A stretch of 64,000 bases of DNA from Staphylospora marina (GCF_003856495.1 NZ_CP034118.1:2392182-2456181), one strand, 5' to 3'. Positions 7,207 to 16,475 are shown, counted from the stretch's first letter. The notes: a model not told the origin generated them from the sequence alone. Program-made: numbers and translations.

Positions 7207-9378
7207 TCAACCGGCCGGATCCGGGTCCTGGCCGGCGTTTTCTTCCCGTGCTTTCAGCCAACGAATGGCGTTTTGTTCGCCCCGTTCGGCGGCGCGGCGG
7301 ATGAGGGTGAGGCCCTCCTCCACATCCTGCTCGATCCAATCCCCGTCGACGAGGTGGGTGCCGAGAATGAACATGGCCGTCGGTTGTTCTTCCGACACCG
7401 CCCGGGACAGCCAATGAAAACCGTCTTCCAGATCCCTTTTCATCCCGTCGGCGTACAGAAGCCGGCCTCCCAGCTCGAGCATGGCTTCCGCGTTCCCCAG
7501 CACGGCGGCGCGGCGCAGTAACACCTCGCCTTCCAGCGGGAGGCGGCGCAGCCCCTTTCCTTCCAGCAGGCGGTTGCCCAGTTCGTGCAGGGCCGGCGGG
7601 TAGTCGGCTTCGGCGGCGCGACGCAGCCACTGTTCTCCTTCTTCCGGACATTCCTTGCCGAGCGTTCCGTTCATCAGGTACGACCCGAGCGAATGCATGG
7701 CGGACAGAAGGCCGGCTTCCGCCGCGCGGCGCAGCCACGTCTCTCCCTCGGCGGCCTTTTCCGGTCCGTACACGCCCGACAGATAGAGGTGCGCCAACGT
7801 GTCCATGGCCTGTCCGTCCCCTTTGTCGGCCGCGCGAAGCAACCATCTTTCCGCTTCGGCGGGATCCGGGTGGCAGCCGAGTCCGGCGAGCAGGCAGCGG
7901 GCCAAATGGAACATGGCGGGAACCTCTTCCAGCTCGGCGGCCTGCCGAAGCAGTCGGACCCCTTCCACCGGATCCGGTTCCACGGGACCTCCGGAGATCA
8001 AGTACCAGCCGAGCACCGTGATCGAAGGCCCGTGGCCGGATGCCACGTTTTCGCGTAGCAGGGCCAGCCCCTCCTGCGGATTTTCCCCTTCTTCCACCAG
8101 ACGATGTACTTCGAACAGGCGGGCATCCAGGTGGCCGGCTTCCGCGGCGCGGCGGATCCATTCGTTTCCTTCGTCCTGTTCGCCCGGAATGTCACCCGCC
8201 AGCATGCCGAGTCCCAGCGAGAACATGGCCGTCGCATCTCCGCTCTCCGCCCTCGCCACAAGGTCGCCCCACTCCTCGCCGACGGAGGCCGACTCCGGTT
8301 CTTGTTCGGTTGCCTCCCGCTCCCTGCGGAAGGAATCCCACTCCTTCTCCAACTCGGAAAGGAGCCGACGATGCCGGTCGATGTTGCCGCGGAAATGATC
8401 ATTGCCGTTTCGCCGGTCAAAGGCGTCGGCCAGCTGCATGACTTGCTCCTGCAGCCACTCTTTCGTCGCCGGTTCGGGCAGATTCACGTCTTCCCCCGCC
8501 GCCTCCGACCGTTCCGCCAGCAACAGTCCGGCGAGCAGGAAGTGGAAGCACACTCCCTGTTCCCTGCATGCCATCGCCTCGGAAAAACGCCCGGAAAAGA
8601 GTTCCCTCGCCCGCTTCCGGTCCGTGACGGTCAGGTACAGGACGTGGTCCGAAACGGTGCTCAGAAATCCTTGCTCCGCGCCGATCGCGGCCAATCCTTG
8701 GCGATGAAATTCCTCCGCCGTCTCCCACCGGCCGGCCTTGGCCAGCGGAATCAGAAATTGCCCCCAGGTGTTGGCCGGAACATGTTTGCAGGTGTGGTCC
8801 CCGTTCAACAGCGGCCGGGCGAGTCGCAACGCTTCGTCCAACCGGTCCTGTTTCAGCAGGAACGTCACATGCGTGTCCAGTTCGCAGGCAAGGCAATCGG
8901 AGAGATCGTCCCGGGGCTCGTCCAGCCAGCGCTCGAACCACTCGGCCGCTTCTTCCATGTCCCCGCGCCGGAGCGCGATGCGGTGCCGGATCATGGCGTA
9001 CACCCGCTCTCCCATGCCCAATTGCCGATAACGGTTCCTCAAGTCTTCCAGCGTTTCCCGGATTTTCTCCAGGGACAATTGCGGAAATTCATCCAGGTCG
9101 TTGGCGATCCACTTGTATTGCCACATCAGGGTGTACGGACTGCACAACTCCGGATTTTTGTCAAACCGGGCCAGGCACCAGGCGAAGGAAACCAGCGCTT
9201 TGTCCGCCCGTCCGGCAAAATTGGCCGCTCCGGTCAGTTCCAAACGGGCCGCGAACGCGGCTTTCTCGTCCCCTTCCATGTCCGCCAACCGGACCGCTTT
9301 CTCCAGCAACTCGATCTTTTGATCACCGTCGGGCAACGTCTCGGCTTTTCTCAGCCATTCATCGATGGTCGGGTTCAT
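7207..9378 (-). CDS. TPR/Sel1-like repeat protein, partner of HSP90-family gene
   Basis: This 723-residue protein has no signal peptide. Residues up to about 350 form TPR-like helices (GRADKALVSFAWCLARFD, EEAAEWFERW). From about residue 365 to the end there are roughly nine Sel1 repeats with the typical pattern A-E-x-G-x-x-x-A-M-x-x-L-G and EGxxWLRRAAE. Such solenoids are protein-protein scaffolds. The ATG at 9378 has GGGGGA seven bases upstream, and the gene overlaps the end of the HSP90-like gene by 20 bases, so the two are translationally linked. The pairing suggests a co-chaperone-like role, which is inference. Confidence 0.85.
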   Translation of the reverse strand: MNPTIDEWLRKAETLPDGDQKIELLEKAVRLADMEGDEKAAFAARLELTGAANFAGRADKALVSFAWCLARFDKNPELCSPYTLMWQYKWIANDLDEFPQLSLEKIRETLEDLRNRYRQLGMGERVYAMIRHRIALRRGDMEEAAEWFERWLDEPRDDLSDCLACELDTHVTFLLKQDRLDEALRLARPLLNGDHTCKHVPANTWGQFLIPLAKAGRWETAEEFHRQGLAAIGAEQGFLSTVSDHVLYLTVTDRKRARELFSGRFSEAMACREQGVCFHFLLAGLLLAERSEAAGEDVNLPEPATKEWLQEQVMQLADAFDRRNGNDHFRGNIDRHRRLLSELEKEWDSFRREREATEQEPESASVGEEWGDLVARAESGDATAMFSLGLGMLAGDIPGEQDEGNEWIRRAAEAGHLDARLFEVHRLVEEGENPQEGLALLRENVASGHGPSITVLGWYLISGGPVEPDPVEGVRLLRQAAELEEVPAMFHLARCLLAGLGCHPDPAEAERWLLRAADKGDGQAMDTLAHLYLSGVYGPEKAAEGETWLRRAAEAGLLSAMHSLGSYLMNGTLGKECPEEGEQWLRRAAEADYPPALHELGNRLLEGKGLRRLPLEGEVLLRRAAVLGNAEAMLELGGRLLYADGMKRDLEDGFHWLSRAVSEEQPTAMFILGTHLVDGDWIEQDVEEGLTLIRRAAERGEQNAIRWLKAREENAGQDPDPAG

Positions 9379-11152
9379 CCCTGTTTCCCCCCAATTCAAG
9401 TCCCCGGTCCAAAAGATGGATGATTCCGTGATTCAGAAGATCCATTTCCTGTTTGCGAAGCGGATGGTGCCCCAGCAGCAGGGCTTGCACATACAACATG
9501 GCGACGGCCGCCTTGCGCAGATCCAGATCACGCGTGAGAATCGCCTTGCGCACGACCGGATTGGCGAAATTGAAGCAGAGGCGTCCCAGGCTCTTGTCTC
9601 CGTTTTGGCCGGTCACCTGACCAATGAGGGAGGAAAAGAGTTCGTTTGCCTCTTCCCGTGTCTGTTCGGCCGCACGGAGGAATTGGGCTTCTTCTCCCGT
9701 GATGTACAGGGCGGACAACTCCGGCGGGGCGAACTTGCGGATCTCCGGCACGCAGGCAAACGGGCGCAGCATCCGGCCCGCCAGATCGAGGAAATCCTCC
9801 GTCACCGCGCGTTCCCGCTCATCCAACTGGGAAAAACGGTTGGTCAGTTCGGCCGGATCCAGTCTGCGAACCTGTATCTCCGGAAAAACCTTGCCCAGTT
9901 TCTGCACCAGTTCGGCATCATGCACATACCCGCCGTTGACCACGCAGATCGATTGGGCTTTGGCCACGCGGGCGATCTGGCGGAATTCATCCACCGTCGT
10001 GGTGTAGAGAACCATCGGTTCCCGCCGGCGAAGCTCACCCATCGTCAACATGCCGAACGACGTTTCAAACGGCAACCAGTCGATGAACAGGCGGAACAGC
10101 TCGTCGTCTTCCAGGGACAACATCTTGATCGACATGTAATGGATGCGGATGATTTCTTTCAAAAGTTTGGGCCGCGTGGAAGCCAGGTTCACCAGATACC
10201 GCTTGATGCACGCTCCCAGCTCGGCCCGTGTCAGATCCAGCAGCGCGTCTTCATAAAATTCCTCCCGCGAAGCCGTCGGCCGAAGCTTGTTCACATTCAG
10301 CACCGCCGTGACGAAAAACGCCCAGTCCGGCAGCACCTTCTCCGACCGTTCCGACAGCAGCATGCGCTTCACGTACACCCGGTGCGTCTTGCGTGCGCTC
10401 ACCGCCACCGGATGGGGCAGCACGAACGCCACTCCCTTTGCCTCGCCCACCGACGACGACAGCGGAATCACGTCCAGAGCCGCGAGGTCCAGCTTCTCCC
10501 GGGCCCACACCAGTGCGTCCGAAGCGGACATTTCCCACGGCGCCTTATCCGCATTCAACCGCTCTTCCCGTTCCCCGTAAAACACGATCGGCACCGGCAG
10601 GCATTCGGCGTACCGGCGAATGTGACTCTTCACCCGTTCCGGCTCAAACCAGCGCTCGAATCCCTCTTTGGCCTGCAGGTAGATCCGCGTGCCGGGCGCC
10701 ATCTCCGACTCCAGCCGCCGCAGCGTGTAACTGCCGTCCGGACGGCCCCGCCACTCCACCGCATCCCCGCCCTTCGCCGAGCGCGTCAGGAGCACGATTT
10801 CGTCGCTCACGATGAAACAGGACAGCAGTCCCACGCCGAATCTTCCGATGAAATCCTCTTCATCCGTTCCCTGTTTGGACGTGTGCCCGATCTGAGACAA
10901 AAACCGGTGGACTTCCTCCTCCGTCAGTCCGATTCCGTTATCCTCAATGAACAGCGTCGGGCGCGGACCGGACTCATACAACTCCACGCCGATCCGTCCC
11001 GCGTGCTCCGGATCCAGCTTTTTCCTTGCCGTGATCGCATCGGCCGCGTTTTGCACCAGCTCCCGCAAATACACATGCGGCGTGCTGTACAAATGGTTGG
11101 ACAACAAATCGATCATGCCTTTGAGGTTGACCTTGAAATGAAAACTTTCCAT
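9359..11152 (-). CDS. HSP90-family (HtpG-like) ATPase
   Basis: The 597-residue protein carries the GHKL ATP-binding motifs of HSP90: YLRELVQNAADA near residue 28, DNGIGL near 73, and GRFGVGLLSCF near 102. A middle domain follows with the region around RVYVKRMLLSERSEKVLPDW. It is somewhat shorter and more divergent than canonical HtpG, fitting the group usually named HSP90 family protein. The ATG has GGGAG about eleven bases upstream. It is the first gene of a two-gene unit with the TPR/Sel1 protein and divergent from ung. Confidence 0.9.
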   Translation of the reverse strand: MESFHFKVNLKGMIDLLSNHLYSTPHVYLRELVQNAADAITARKKLDPEHAGRIGVELYESGPRPTLFIEDNGIGLTEEEVHRFLSQIGHTSKQGTDEEDFIGRFGVGLLSCFIVSDEIVLLTRSAKGGDAVEWRGRPDGSYTLRRLESEMAPGTRIYLQAKEGFERWFEPERVKSHIRRYAECLPVPIVFYGEREERLNADKAPWEMSASDALVWAREKLDLAALDVIPLSSSVGEAKGVAFVLPHPVAVSARKTHRVYVKRMLLSERSEKVLPDWAFFVTAVLNVNKLRPTASREEFYEDALLDLTRAELGACIKRYLVNLASTRPKLLKEIIRIHYMSIKMLSLEDDELFRLFIDWLPFETSFGMLTMGELRRREPMVLYTTTVDEFRQIARVAKAQSICVVNGGYVHDAELVQKLGKVFPEIQVRRLDPAELTNRFSQLDERERAVTEDFLDLAGRMLRPFACVPEIRKFAPPELSALYITGEEAQFLRAAEQTREEANELFSSLIGQVTGQNGDKSLGRLCFNFANPVVRKAILTRDLDLRKAAVAMLYVQALLLGHHPLRKQEMDLLNHGIIHLLDRGLELGGNRDEPDHR

Positions 11153-11336
11153 GCTGAATCATACTCCCGGGTGAAAAAAGATTGATCAATTTCCACTATT
11201 CATTGTAAAGGGAAATGGACAAACGAACCAGTGCCGCGGACGGGGGAATTGGCTTGAAAGCTTTACACCTCTGATGAAATATGACACAATTTTTCTGAAC
11301 ACGACAGACATCGACGGAGAGGAGAGCCCGAAAAAT

Positions 11337-12014
11337 ATGGGAGCCATCCTGAAAAACGACTGGGCCGACCTGCTGAACGCGGAATTCGAAAAGCCCTACT
11401 ATCTCAAACTCCGCCAGTTTCTGATCGAAGAGTACAGCACCCGCACCATCTACCCGGACAAGTACGACATCTTCAACGCCCTGCATTACACTTCGTACGC
11501 CGACACCAAAGTGGTCATCCTCGGGCAGGATCCCTACCACGGTCCGGGACAGGCGCACGGACTCAGCTTCTCCGTCAAGCCCGGTGTCCGCATCCCGCCG
11601 TCCCTGGTCAACATCTACAAGGAGCTGCACGCGGATCTCGGCTGCACCATTCCCAACCACGGCCATCTGACCAAATGGGCCGAACAGGGCGTGCTGCTTT
11701 TGAACAACGTGCTCACCGTCCGGGCCGGACAAGCCAACTCCCACCGGGGCAAAGGCTGGGAACAATTCACCGCCGAGGTGATCCGGACGCTGAACGAACG
11801 GGAAGAGCCGGTCGTCTTCATTCTGTGGGGCCGCAACGCGCAGGAAAAAAAGAAACTGATCACCCGGGATCACCACCTGATCATCGAATCGGCCCACCCC
11901 AGCCCGCTGTCCGCCAGCAACGGTTTCTTCGGCAGCCGTCCGTTTTCGCGCACCAACGAATTCCTGGAGAAACACGGCATCCGGCCGATCGACTGGCAAA
12001 TCGACAACCTGTGA
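11337..12014 (+). CDS. ung: Uracil-DNA glycosylase, family 1
   Basis: The 225-residue enzyme removes uracil from DNA. It contains [18 protein letters not shown] with the catalytic Asp, and [18 protein letters not shown], the minor-groove loop with the catalytic His. The length matches family 1 enzymes if translation starts at the ATG at 11337, which follows GGAGAGGAG. An upstream in-frame ATG at 11274 would add 21 residues that the family lacks. A terminator follows the stop at once. Confidence 0.96.
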   Translation: MGAILKNDWADLLNAEFEKPYYLKLRQFLIEEYSTRTIYPDKYDIFNALHYTSYADTKVVILGQDPYHGPGQAHGLSFSVKPGVRIPPSLVNIYKELHADLGCTIPNHGHLTKWAEQGVLLLNNVLTVRAGQANSHRGKGWEQFTAEVIRTLNEREEPVVFILWGRNAQEKKKLITRDHHLIIESAHPSPLSASNGFFGSRPFSRTNEFLEKHGIRPIDWQIDNL

Positions 12015-12020
12015 CCGAAA

Positions 12021-12053
12021 AAAACCCCCGACCGCATCCCGCGCCGGGGGTTT
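12021..12053. terminator. Bidirectional terminator between ung and the oxidoreductase
   Basis: A 9-bp stem (AAACCCCCG with CGGGGGTTT) closes a 14-base loop between convergent stop codons. On the minus strand it is followed by seven T. Confidence 0.8.
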
Positions 12054-12058
12054 CTTGA

Positions 12059-13219
12059 TCAGGCGTCCGGCACGCTCACCCAACGTCCGGACCGGTGGCT
12101 GCTCAAAATGGCTTCGACCAGAAGCACCAACCGGCAGCCGTCTTCGAACGTGGCAAAGTCGGGACGGGTCGCCGGCTCCTTGCCCGACCGGTTCGCCCGA
12201 ACCCGTTCGTAAAAACGGAGGAACAGGTTTTTCAGTCCGTCCGGCCATCCCTCCTGATGACCTCCGGGATAATGCGCCTCGCGGGCGGCTGCTTGCGACA
12301 GGAGCCCGGGATCTTTCAGCAGTTCGCCGTTGGATGCTCCCCGCCGTCCGATCCACAGGCGGTTCGGCTGCTCCTGGTCCCAAGCCAGCGATTCCTTCGC
12401 GCCCGACACTTCAAAGAACAACCGGTTTTTTCGGCCGGCACTCACCTGCGATACGGTGAACACGCCGTGCGCTCCGTTTTCAAAGCGGATGAGCACGTTG
12501 CCGCAGTCTTCCGTCGTGATGTTCACCGGCTCCCGCTCCACCTCGCCGGAGGAGGAGAACGTGCCCGACGCCTTCGCCGGTTTCTGCCGGACCGGATGCA
12601 CCGTTTTCAGGTCGGCCAGCACTTCCGTGATCCGCAGACCCGTCACGTGCTGCACCGTGTCACACCAGTGCGAACCGATGTCGGCCATCGCCCGGGACGG
12701 GCCGTTCACGTCCGTCTCCAGCCGCCAATTGTAGTCGGTGGGCTCCAGCAGCCAGTCCTGGAAGTATCCTCCGGTCACCAGATGCACCGCTCCTGTCTGT
12801 CCGGCGGCAATCCGCTCCCGGGCCTCGACCACCATCGGGTAGTGCCGGTAATTGAAACAAACCCCGGTCACCACATTCCGTTCGCGGGCCAGCTTCACCA
12901 GCTCCACGGCATCCTTGCCGTCCGTGGCCAGCGGCTTCTCCGACAACAGATGCTTTCCGTGCTCAAGCGCCAGCCGGTTGAGACTTGCATGCAGCTCGTT
13001 GGACGTGCAATTGTGGATCACATCCACTTCCGGATCCCGCACCAGTTCTTCATACGTTCCGTATGCCTTCGGGATGCCGAATTCCTCCGCCAACTCCCGG
13101 GCTCTGGCTTCGTTCCGTGAGGCGATGCACACCACCGTGACCCCCGGCACTCTGGCCAACGCCTCCAGATGCGAACGGGCGGAAAAACCCGTCCCCCAGA
13201 TTCCCACTCCCAGCTTCAA
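12059..13219 (-). CDS. Gfo/Idh/MocA-family NAD(P)-dependent oxidoreductase
   Basis: This is a protein of about 386 residues. The N-terminal Rossmann fold has GIWGTGFSARSHLEAL, and the family lysine motif is LLSEKPLA near residue 97. DIGSHWCDTVQHVTG near residue 183 supplies the conserved His. These enzymes oxidise or epimerise sugars and cyclitols; the substrate here cannot be told. Two adjacent TTG codons can serve as start. I prefer 13219 because GGAGG is seven bases upstream, while 13222 is only four away. The gene is monocistronic with a terminator after its stop. Confidence 0.88.
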   Translation of the reverse strand: MKLGVGIWGTGFSARSHLEALARVPGVTVVCIASRNEARARELAEEFGIPKAYGTYEELVRDPEVDVIHNCTSNELHASLNRLALEHGKHLLSEKPLATDGKDAVELVKLARERNVVTGVCFNYRHYPMVVEARERIAAGQTGAVHLVTGGYFQDWLLEPTDYNWRLETDVNGPSRAMADIGSHWCDTVQHVTGLRITEVLADLKTVHPVRQKPAKASGTFSSSGEVEREPVNITTEDCGNVLIRFENGAHGVFTVSQVSAGRKNRLFFEVSGAKESLAWDQEQPNRLWIGRRGASNGELLKDPGLLSQAAAREAHYPGGHQEGWPDGLKNLFLRFYERVRANRSGKEPATRPDFATFEDGCRLVLLVEAILSSHRSGRWVSVPDA

Positions 13220-13273
13220 CAATCATCCTCCTTCCCACCTAAGAGAAATTGTTAAAATACCAAAGAAAATCAG

Positions 13274-13302
13274 AATAAACTTACAGGTTTATTGTAATAA
13301 AC
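13274..13302 (-). promoter_or_regulatory. Palindromic candidate operator upstream of the oxidoreductase
   Basis: GTTTATT-GT-AATAAAC at 13287-13302 is a perfect palindrome, and a further AATAAAC half-site starts at 13274. It lies about 55-80 bases upstream of the oxidoreductase start in an AT-rich stretch, where a regulator of that gene would be expected. No regulator is assigned. Confidence 0.4.
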
Positions 13303-13362
13303 ATCAGGCTTCTTGACAAAGTGTCCTCCCAGCTCCCGGATCGCCGCCGCCTGAATAATAAG

Positions 13363-13391
13363 TGCCGGCAAGGAAAGGATCCCTGCCGGCT
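13363..13391. other. GC-rich hairpin left of the first CRISPR array
   Basis: GCCGGCA and TGCCGGC form a 7-bp stem around a 13-base loop. The T runs on either side are poor. It lies just past the distal end of array 1 on the transcribed strand and might end that transcript. The stretch 13223-13473 otherwise holds no gene. Confidence 0.4.
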
Positions 13392-13473
13392 GTTGTTATG
13401 CCGCGTAAAGGCAAATGATTCAATTGCACAAACAAGAGACCCTGCTGCAGTGCAAAGCGGGAAAGCAGTTCGA

Positions 13474-13704
13474 AGGATGTTCCAGTATGGATGCAACTGA
13501 AACCAACCCTTCCCGATTCCCTACCACCATCCAGTTAACTTTCAATTCCACCATGGATCCAACTCAAACGATCCCATGGGAACGAGTGAAGGTGGCTTCA
13601 TTCGGGCTTTCAATTCCACTATGGATCCAACTCAAACGAGCGTCATAGTCTTAGTCGGCGTGTTCTTCCTAATCTTTCAATTCCACTATGGCTCCAACTC
13701 AAAC
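13474..13704 (-). CRISPR. CRISPR array 1 (3 full repeats plus degenerate terminal repeat)
   Basis: Repeats of 31 bases start at 13539, 13607 and 13674, with a decayed copy ending at 13503. On the plus strand the repeat reads CTTTCAATTCCAC then N, ATGGAT, N and CAACTCAAAC. Read on the minus strand it ends ATTGAAAG, the Cas6 handle, so transcription is leftward from the leader at 13705. The leader-proximal repeat has a GGCTCC variant instead of GGATCC. Spacers are about 36-38 bases. Confidence 0.95.
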
Positions 13705-13880
13705 CCTATTGTGAACACCAGACAAATCAAGACCTTTTCATTATACCAAACCCCAAAAAAGTCTGTGAACCGGGAATCCTGCAAAAACCCCGGGAGGTTC
13801 ACAGAACTCGATTCATTATTCAGAAAAGATACCCTTCCGTCACTGCTCTGTTAAGCCAGTTGGTATATTTCACGCCAATA
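13705..13880 (-). promoter_or_regulatory. Leader of array 1 with sigma-A promoter
   Basis: The minus-strand promoter is TTCACA (13764-13769), 18 bases, TATAAT (13740-13745), about 35 bases before the first repeat. The -35 box is inside an inverted repeat whose arms read GTCTGTGAACC and GGTTCACAGA here. This leader recurs almost unchanged at every array in the cluster. Confidence 0.85.
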
Positions 13881-13944
13881 AAAAAGCCAGAGCCATCCCC
13901 TGCGAGTGCCTTTGCCATCGCAACGAAACGAACAGGGGATGGCT
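13881..13944 (-). terminator. Array-trailer hairpin 1
   Basis: AGCCATCCCCTG (13891-13902) pairs perfectly with CAGGGGATGGCT (13933-13944). The 30-base loop contains the invariant plus-strand segments GAGTGCCTTTGCCATCG and CAACGAAACGA. On the minus strand the stem is followed by GGCTTTTTT, typical of a terminator for array 2. In this copy both arms changed relative to AGCCCTCCCC, keeping pairing. Confidence 0.75.
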
Positions 13945-13958
13945 GCCGGCGGGCTCCC

Positions 13959-14532
13959 TCACCTATTCCACCATGGATACAACTCAAACTAACCCTACCA
14001 ATGAAGTCGTTTTTATGGTCGGACCGCCCTTTCAATTCCACTATGGATCCAACTCAAACAATGGCGAAGTGCAAAGCTTGAACATGAGACAATTTATCTT
14101 TCAATTCCACCATGGATCCATCTCAAACGTGAACCGACTGTCGCGGCATACATCAAGAAGCTCACTTTCAATTCCACCATGGATTCAATTCAAACAATTA
14201 AGATTGCCACCAAAGGTCGCGCTGCCGGCGTTCCTTTCAATTCCACTATGGATACAACTCAAACCATCAAGGCGAGGGACTTCCTCGACCTCCATCTCAC
14301 CTTTCAATTCCACTATGGATCCAACTCAAACCTGGAAGCCCAAGAGAAACAACGGGGCGGCGGGACTTTCAATTCCACTATGGATCCAACTCAAACTCGA
14401 ATACGGGATCCGGCAAGGTTGGTGGGAACCGGCTTTCAATTCCACTATGGATCCAACTCAAACTTAGACGAACAATCCGGGATCACGGTCCCGGAGATCA
14501 ACTTTCAATTTCACTATGGATCCAACTCAAAC
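13959..14532 (-). CRISPR. CRISPR array 2 (9 repeats, 8 spacers)
   Basis: Repeats start at 13959 (degenerate, distal), 14029, 14098, 14165, 14234, 14301, 14366, 14433 and 14502. Most leader-side copies carry TATGGATCC in the middle. The copies at 14098 and 14165 have extra substitutions (CCATCTC and TTCAATTC), and the leader-proximal one reads AATTTCAC. Spacers are 35-40 bases. Confidence 0.97.
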
Positions 14533-14703
14533 CCCATTGTGAACATCAGATAAATCAAGGCTTCTCCATTATACCAAACCCTCAAAAAGTCTGTGAACCG
14601 GGAATCCCGCAAAAACCCCGGGAGGTTCACAGACTTCGATTCACTATTCAGAAAAGATACCCTTCCGTCACTGTCCTGGTGTCTCCTCACACCAATATAA
14701 GCC
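14533..14703 (-). promoter_or_regulatory. Leader of array 2 with sigma-A promoter
   Basis: Same organisation as leader 1: TATAAT at 14568-14573 on the minus strand and TTCACA 18 bases upstream. The -35 lies within the arm of the AAGTCTGTGAACC / GGTTCACAGACTT inverted repeat. Confidence 0.85.
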
Positions 14704-14762
14704 GGATCCCTCCCCTGTGAGTGCCTTTGCCATCGCAACGAAACGAACAGGGGAGGGATTCC
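14704..14762 (-). terminator. Array-trailer hairpin 2
   Basis: ATCCCTCCCCTG (14706-14717) pairs perfectly with CAGGGGAGGGAT (14748-14759) around the invariant loop. The outer pair changed from G-C to T-A compared with other copies, so the stem covaries. The T run after the stem is weak here. Confidence 0.7.
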
Positions 14763-14774
14763 AGCGAGCTCCCT

Positions 14775-15407
14775 CACACAATTCCACGATGGATCCAACT
14801 CAAACACGAGGATCTCGTCAAAGTCCAATCGGTGATGACCATCTTTCAATTCCACGATGGATACAACTCAAACACGAGGATCTCGTCAAAGTCCAATCGG
14901 TGATGACCATCTTTCAATTCCACGATGGATACAACTCAAACGGAAAGACCGCATCCAGGAAGACAACGAAAAAATCACTTTCAATTCCACGATGGATACA
15001 ACTCAAACCACCAGCCGATCAGCATTGGTCATCCAGGGCATTTCACTTTCAATTCCACGATGGATACAACTCAAACTAGTGGACATTTTCTCCATTCTCT
15101 CCTCTCTGTCGACTTTCAATTCCACGATGGATACAACTCAAACTTCGGGAATGCTTCCGCCCCGCCGTTGTTCGTGACCTTTCAATTCCACGATGGATAC
15201 AACTCAAACCAAGAGCAACAGCACCCCACTTCCACTCCAGAGCAGAAACCGAAGGTACCACCCGCCCCGATCGTTGTTAAGCCGATCAGAATTGACTTGA
15301 AGTGAGTGCTTTCAATTCCACGATGGATACAACTCAAACGAGCCTGTTCGGAAATGGTTGGTTTGATGGAGACCCGCTTTCAATTCCACGATGGATACAA
15401 CTCAAAC
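14775..15407 (-). CRISPR. CRISPR array 3 (9 repeats, 8 spacers, duplicated terminal spacer)
   Basis: Repeats start at 14775 (degenerate), 14843, 14911, 14978, 15046, 15113, 15179, 15309 and 15377. All internal copies carry GATGGATAC. The two most distal spacers (14806-14842 and 14874-14910) are identical. One spacer (15210-15308) is 99 bases long, almost three times normal. Confidence 0.97.
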
Positions 15408-15590
15408 CCCATTGTGAACACCAGACAAATCAAGGCCTTTCCATTATACCAACCCCCTAAAAAGTCTGTGAACCTCCAATCCTGCAAAAACCCCGGGAGG
15501 TTCACAGACTTCGATTCATTATTCAGAAAAGATACCATCCCGTCACTACTTTGTTATTCAAGGTGGTTTCTCGCACACGAATAAAAAGGA
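15408..15590 (-). promoter_or_regulatory. Leader of array 3 with sigma-A promoter
   Basis: TATAAT lies at 15443-15448 on the minus strand. The inverted repeat is at its longest in this copy: AAGTCTGTGAACCTCC (15462-15477) with GGAGGTTCACAGACTT (15496-15511), a 16-bp perfect match. Confidence 0.85.
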
Positions 15591-15649
15591 GGAACCCTCC
15601 CCTGCGAGTGCCTTTGCCATCGCAACGAAACGAGCAGGAGAGGGGTTCC
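15591..15649 (-). terminator. Array-trailer hairpin 3
   Basis: GGAACCCTCCCCTGC (15591-15605) pairs with GCAGGAGAGGGGTTCC (15634-15649) with one bulge. The GGAGCC/GGCTCC pair of other copies became GGAACC/GGTTCC, a compensated change. CTCCTTTTTATTC follows on the minus strand. Confidence 0.75.
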
Positions 15650-15661
15650 GGCACACTCCCT

Positions 15662-16292
15662 CACACAATCCCAACAAGGATACAACTCAAACGTTCCCGT
15701 TCCTTGTCATCATACTACTCATTGATGACCTTTCAATCCCACCATGGATACAACTCATACATGGATGAGTTCAACTATTATCTTGAAATCAGTATGATCT
15801 TTCAATTCCACTATGGATTCAAACCAGATGATTGAGAAGGCCATGGATCGTTTGAAGCCGGCTTTCAATTCCACGATGGATCCAACTCAAACTGCCGATA
15901 TCGAAGAAGTGGCCGCGTACATTCGGAAGGCTTTCAATTCCACTATGGATACAACTCAAACTCCCAGTATACGTGGGTAATCGCAGTTCCGAGGGCTTTC
16001 AATTCCACTATGGATACAACTCAAACGAGGAGGTGAACCATGTTCCGGATCAAGTTGGTCCAACTTTCAATTCCACTATGGATACAACTCAAACTCCTCC
16101 GAATATGGTGAATGAACTCAACCAAATCCCTTTCAATTCCACTATGGATACAACTCAAACGCGGCTGAAAAACGGCTGAAGGGGAAGAAGGACACTTTCA
16201 ATTCCACTATGGATACAACTCAAACCACTGATCAGTACACACAGAAGTACAGTTTAATGGACTTTCAATTCCACTATGGATACAACTCAAAC
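15662..16292 (-). CRISPR. CRISPR array 4 (10 repeats, 9 spacers)
   Basis: Repeats start at 15662 (strongly degenerate), 15730, 15799, 15862, 15931, 15996, 16064, 16130, 16195 and 16262. The six leader-proximal copies are TATGGATAC. The copy at 15799 has lost five bases near its right end, and that at 15730 ends CTCATAC. Decay thus increases away from the leader, as expected for old repeats. Confidence 0.97.
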
Positions 16293-16475
16293 CCTATTGT
16301 GAACATCAGATAAATCAAGGCCTTTTCATTATACCAAACCCTCAAAAAGTCTGTGAACCGGGAGTCCTGCAAAAACCCCTGGAGGTTCACAGACTTCGAT
16401 TCATTATTCAGAAAAGATACTCTTCCGTCACTGCTCTGTTAAGCCAGGTGGTTTCTCGCACATGAATAAAAAGGA
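16293..16475 (-). promoter_or_regulatory. Leader of array 4 with sigma-A promoter
   Basis: TATAAT at 16328-16333 on the minus strand, TTCACA 18 bases upstream, and the AAGTCTGTGAACC inverted repeat are all intact. Confidence 0.85.
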
